From JASFWK01 sp050049355 (GTDB lineage Bacteria; Chloroflexota; Anaerolineae; B4-G1; DUEL01): DNA of 8,909 nt. The translations under genes and the position numbers were made by a program. The stretch lies in contig JASFWK010000089.1 of the NCBI GenBank assembly GCA_050049355.1, positions 1 through 8,909 on the forward strand, in the 5' to 3' direction. Position 1 is the stretch's first letter. The number at the start of each line of letters is the position of its first letter. This document shows positions 5,878 through 8,909 of the stretch, one piece after another. The notes under the pieces are model-generated. The model saw only the letters and a program-made list of their open reading frames with translations. It was not told where the DNA came from and searched no databases.

Positions 5878-8800
5878 ATGGAGCAGGAAAGTGTATGGGT
5901 CGTCGATCCAGATCCGGCCTTCCGCACGAAAGCGGAGGAGGCGTTGCGCGAGGCCGGGCTCGAGGTGACGTCCTTGGGAGAGGTCGGCCGAGAGCCACCC
6001 TGGCAGGAGGGCGACACCGTCATTGCCGCCGTCGAGCTGCTACCGGTTGGAGGAGCTCCCGGCACGCTGGTCGCCCTTGTCCCGCCGGGCGACGGAGCTG
6101 CCCAAGTGAAGGCTCTGCAGGATGGGGCGTGCTGGTGTATGTACAGAGACCCTGCGTGCTTGCCCCAGCTGCCGGCGATCCTGAGAGAGGTTTGGGCTGA
6201 AGAAGGGCTTCTGGCGGAACGGCAGATCTACTACCGGGCGCTGGAGCAGATGGACGAAGGGGTGGTGGTCGAGGACGGTGAGGGTTACTTGACCTTCGTC
6301 AGTCCTCGAGCGCTCAAGATGTTGGGCTACGAGCCGGGAGAGCTGGAAGGGCGGCACTATGGCGAGATTGTCCACCCCAGCGATCAGGGGTCTGCCGAAG
6401 CTGAGACCCACAAGCGTCCCCGTGGCATTGCCAGCCAGTATGAATGCAGGTTGCTCCATAAGGACGGCTCTGTGATCCCGGCGTGGGTCGCCGCTACTCC
6501 TCTGTTTGAGGGGGAGCAGTTCACCGGTGTGATTGTCACCCTTCGCGATATCTCCCGAGAGAAGAATCTTCAAGAGCGCTTTAGCGTTCTCCAGCAGGTC
6601 GCCATCGCTGTTGGAGAGGCATCTGAGCTGGGCGAAATCTTGCGCCGGGCGCGGCGTGCGTTGGGGGTCCTGATGGAAGGAGTCCGGGATGTCGTATTCG
6701 CCATCGCGGATGAGGATGGCGAAGTCCTCCGTCCACTGATCCCGCAGCCTGGATACCCTCTGGTGAACTTGCTGGTTGAGGCTCTCAACAAGCCTCTGCC
6801 GAGGATTCAAGTCCCCATCTCTAGGTTGCCCGTTGAATGGCGCGAGCGTATCCCCCAAGGGCAACCCTGCCTCAGCTTGGATGTCTTGGATTTGACTCGA
6901 CGGATGTTTGGTCCCGAGGTTGCCGAAGCCGCCGCTCGGCAAGGAGGGGTGCGCAGCGTAGCGGCGCTACCCATGCGCAGCGGCGGCATGCTGCGAGGAA
7001 TGATCTTTGTGACCCTCGAGCGTAGACATGTCTACGAGAGCGATCTCGACCTGGGGATGGTCGTGGCCAACCTGGTCACAGCCGCGTTGGAGAACCAATC
7101 CCTCTTGGAGCGGGTCCGCCATCGAATGTACAACCTGGACCGCTTGTTTGAGCTATCGCAGGCGATGACCGCCTCCATGGAGCCTGTGGACCTGGCTGAT
7201 GTCGCCCTCCGCCAGTTCATCCAGGCGCTCGATGTGGACAAGGCCCGAATCTCCCTCTGGGATGAGCAACGGAATGTCCTTAAGAGCATGCTGGATGTCT
7301 CCTGCGATCAGAGGAGTGGGGACTTCAGGTCTCAACGTGTTGAGAGAGTTACTCTCCTGGATGATTCTCCAAGTACACAGAAGGTGATGGAGAGTCGGCA
7401 GCCTCTCCAGATCCCTCTCAGCGACCCCGAGATTGATTCTCACGGACCGCCGCTCGTGTGGGAGAAGGACATTCAGATGCTGGTCATTCTTCCGCTGCTT
7501 TACAAAGGAGAGTGCATTGGCATCGTGGAACTGGGAAACTCATCTAACGAGCGGCGACTTGCTTCCGATCAGATGAACCTGGCGATGACGCTGGCAGGTC
7601 AGGTGGCCGTGGCATTCGAAAATGCTCGCCTTCTCAAAGAGGCTCGGCGGCGGGCGGTCCAGCTGAGTACGGCAGCCGAGGTCGCCCGACACGCCACAGG
7701 CATCCTCGATAGCGAAACCTTGCTGGAGCAGACCGTCGATCTCATTCGGGAACGGTTTGGTTTCTACTATGCCGCCATCTTCCTCCTGGACGGAGAGGGT
7801 GAGCAGGCCATTCTGCGAGCGGCCACGGGCGAGGCGGGCGAGAAGATGTTGGAGAAAGACTACGCCTTGCCGGTGGGAGCGGGGAGCATCGTCGGTCACG
7901 TGGCTGCGGAAGGGGAGCCGTGGATCTCCAACGACGTGGAGAGCGATCCGCGCTACCTGCCCGACTCTCTACTGCCGGAGACTCGCTGTGAGCTGGGGCT
8001 TCCCTTGCAGGTGCGGGGGCAAGTCATCGGCGTTCTGGATGTGCAGAGCACTCAGATTGCCGGCTTCTCGTCCGATGACGTGGCTACGCTTCAGACGCTG
8101 GCGGATCAGGTGGCTGGCGCCATTGAGAACGCTCGCCTGCACGAGGCCCAGCGGCGGCGCCTCAACGAACTATCTGGTCTCTATGAGATCAGCCGTGCCA
8201 TAACAGCTGTCCTGGATCTGCGAGATTTGGTCGAGGTCGTCAATCAGCAGGTCAGTCGGTTCGCAGATGTTCCCATCTTCTATATCGCCCTGTGGGAACG
8301 GGAGACCGACACCATTCGCTTGCCTGTCATCGTTGAGGAAGATCAGCGCCTCTACGATCAGGAGGTGGATTGGGAAGGCCTTGTAGGTTGGGTGCTGCGG
8401 CACGGAGAGCCCTTGCTCACGGCCGACCTATCTGAGGAAGAGTCGATTCCCGCGGACGTCAAGCCCATCTTCGTTGGGCCCTCCCACCCGCGCTCGGTGC
8501 TGATTGTGCCTCTCACCGTTGGGGATCGGATTATTGGCGTTCTTTCGGTGCAAAGTGAGAAAGTGGGGATCTACAACCAGGATGACCTCGATTTCCTCTC
8601 TGCTGTTGCCAGTCAGGTGGCGATCGCGGTGGATAACGCCCGCCTGTTCGAAGAAGCTCGCATCCACGCCGAGGAACTCGCTGCGCTCAACGAGCTTGGG
8701 CAGGCTCTAACCGCCCACCTGGACGCGGAAGAGGTCCTTGGTCAGGCCTATCACGGAGCTTCCCGCTTGTTGGACACCAACAATCTCTACGTCGCCCTGT

Positions 8801-8909
8801 ATGACCCGGAGAGGGAGGAAGTGACCTTTCCCCTCTACGTGACCGAAAGGGAGGTTGAATGGCCCTATGAGACCCGCCGCGCGGCTAACGGCCTTACTGA
8901 GTACATCAT
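5878..8909 (+). CDS. Large cytoplasmic sensor protein: degenerate receiver-like domain, PAS, and at least five GAF domains (3' end outside window)
   Basis: The frame runs without a stop from the ATG at 5878 to the window edge, giving 1010 complete codons, so the gene is truncated only by the window. Residues 1-101 resemble a response-regulator receiver fold (VWVVDPD at 5-11, a DTVIAAVELLP strand at 46-56, QDGACWCMYRDP at 81-92) but lack Asp at the phosphorylation site. Residues about 113-232 form a PAS domain with PAC tail (LEQMDEGVVVEDGEG, then GVIVTLRDISREK at 217-229). GAF-type domains follow at about 235-412, 417-589, 591-757, 760-930 and 932 onward. They are joined by charged helices such as ENARLLKEARR (581-591), ENARLHEAQRR and DNARLFEEAR, probably coiled-coil signalling linkers. 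There is no signal peptide or membrane segment. Related proteins end in a histidine kinase, phosphatase or diguanylate cyclase; which applies here cannot be known. Ligands are unknown. Confidence 0.93.
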   Translation, partial: MEQESVWVVDPDPAFRTKAEEALREAGLEVTSLGEVGREPPWQEGDTVIAAVELLPVGGAPGTLVALVPPGDGAAQVKALQDGACWCMYRDPACLPQLPAILREVWAEEGLLAERQIYYRALEQMDEGVVVEDGEGYLTFVSPRALKMLGYEPGELEGRHYGEIVHPSDQGSAEAETHKRPRGIASQYECRLLHKDGSVIPAWVAATPLFEGEQFTGVIVTLRDISREKNLQERFSVLQQVAIAVGEASELGEILRRARRALGVLMEGVRDVVFAIADEDGEVLRPLIPQPGYPLVNLLVEALNKPLPRIQVPISRLPVEWRERIPQGQPCLSLDVLDLTRRMFGPEVAEAAARQGGVRSVAALPMRSGGMLRGMIFVTLERRHVYESDLDLGMVVANLVTAALENQSLLERVRHRMYNLDRLFELSQAMTASMEPVDLADVALRQFIQALDVDKARISLWDEQRNVLKSMLDVSCDQRSGDFRSQRVERVTLLDDSPSTQKVMESRQPLQIPLSDPEIDSHGPPLVWEKDIQMLVILPLLYKGECIGIVELGNSSNERRLASDQMNLAMTLAGQVAVAFENARLLKEARRRAVQLSTAAEVARHATGILDSETLLEQTVDLIRERFGFYYAAIFLLDGEGEQAILRAATGEAGEKMLEKDYALPVGAGSIVGHVAAEGEPWISNDVESDPRYLPDSLLPETRCELGLPLQVRGQVIGVLDVQSTQIAGFSSDDVATLQTLADQVAGAIENARLHEAQRRRLNELSGLYEISRAITAVLDLRDLVEVVNQQVSRFADVPIFYIALWERETDTIRLPVIVEEDQRLYDQEVDWEGLVGWVLRHGEPLLTADLSEEESIPADVKPIFVGPSHPRSVLIVPLTVGDRIIGVLSVQSEKVGIYNQDDLDFLSAVASQVAIAVDNARLFEEARIHAEELAALNELGQALTAHLDAEEVLGQAYHGASRLLDTNNLYVALYDPEREEVTFPLYVTEREVEWPYETRRAANGLTEYI
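6580..8909 (+). repeat. Tandem array of GAF modules within the sensor gene
   Basis: Equivalent positions recur at fixed spacing. The linker Asn of (E/D)N falls at residues 406, 582, 751 and 920, and the (L/M)(D/E) pair at the start of each next domain at 434, 610, 779 and 948. Both series give periods of 176, 169 and 169 residues. The GAF cores themselves are strongly diverged, so this is an old protein-level repeat and not a recent DNA duplication. Confidence 0.85.

Noticed and set aside
5864..5878. Four-codon leader ORF (MRDV) whose TGA overlaps the ATG of the multi-GAF gene
   Set aside because: GGGAGG directly abuts its ATG with no spacing, so initiation there is doubtful. The GAGGG within it serves the downstream start, so the tiny frame is probably chance.
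5147..5998. 283-codon minus-strand frame spanning the HAD gene end and spacer
   Set aside because: It is antisense to catalytic motifs II-IV of the HAD hydrolase and Arg/Pro-rich, without a family resemblance.
6040..6942. 300-codon open frame on the minus strand
   Set aside because: It is antisense to the PAS and first GAF domains of the sensor gene, which have clear protein motifs in the plus frame. No recognisable motif or convincing start site supports it.
7303..7311. Cysteine C476 in the second GAF domain as a bilin-attachment residue of a cyanobacteriochrome
   Set aside because: The surrounding residues (DVSCDQRSG) lack the histidine and aspartate motifs of bilin-binding GAF domains.

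Overview
The window reads as ordinary chromosome from a moderately GC-rich bacterium. All six recognisable genes lie on the + strand with short spacers. The best guess for the organism is an uncultured or thermophilic member of the Chloroflexota. This is inference from gene content: a UPF0182 membrane protein, a very long soluble protein with tandem GAF domains, an EF-P with arginine at its functional loop tip, and a Cys-rich small protein I cannot assign. No rRNA, tRNA, insertion sequence, CRISPR array or phage gene is visible. I found no convincing new multi-gene system.

Layout: (1) 14-571, elongation factor P, complete. (2) About 705/738-1820, a cation diffusion facilitator metal exporter. 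Its conventional TTG start probably cuts off the true N-terminus, and its C-terminal cytoplasmic domain is present in two tandem copies. (3) 1908-4580, an 890-residue UPF0182 protein with seven predicted membrane segments followed by a large soluble domain. (4) 4651-4992, a 113-residue protein with eight cysteines and no recognised family. It overlaps by 8 bases (5) a HAD-superfamily hydrolase at 4985-5713. (6) 5878 to the right edge, an open frame of more than 1010 codons that continues beyond the window. It encodes a cytoplasmic sensor: degenerate receiver-like domain, PAS domain, then at least five GAF domains. No output domain is reached.

Working together: genes 4 and 5 overlap and are very likely translated as a unit. 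The others are co-directional, with gaps of about 70-170 bases that contain hairpins but no clear U-tract terminators or promoters, so operon limits cannot be fixed from sequence. EF-P is housekeeping, the CDF protein serves metal homeostasis, UPF0182 has no known role, and the multi-GAF protein is a signalling protein of unknown ligand. Points worth a second look are the CTG-type start and duplicated domain in the CDF gene, the Arg-tip EF-P, the Cys-rich/HAD pair, and the degenerate receiver and regular 169-residue spacing in the giant sensor.
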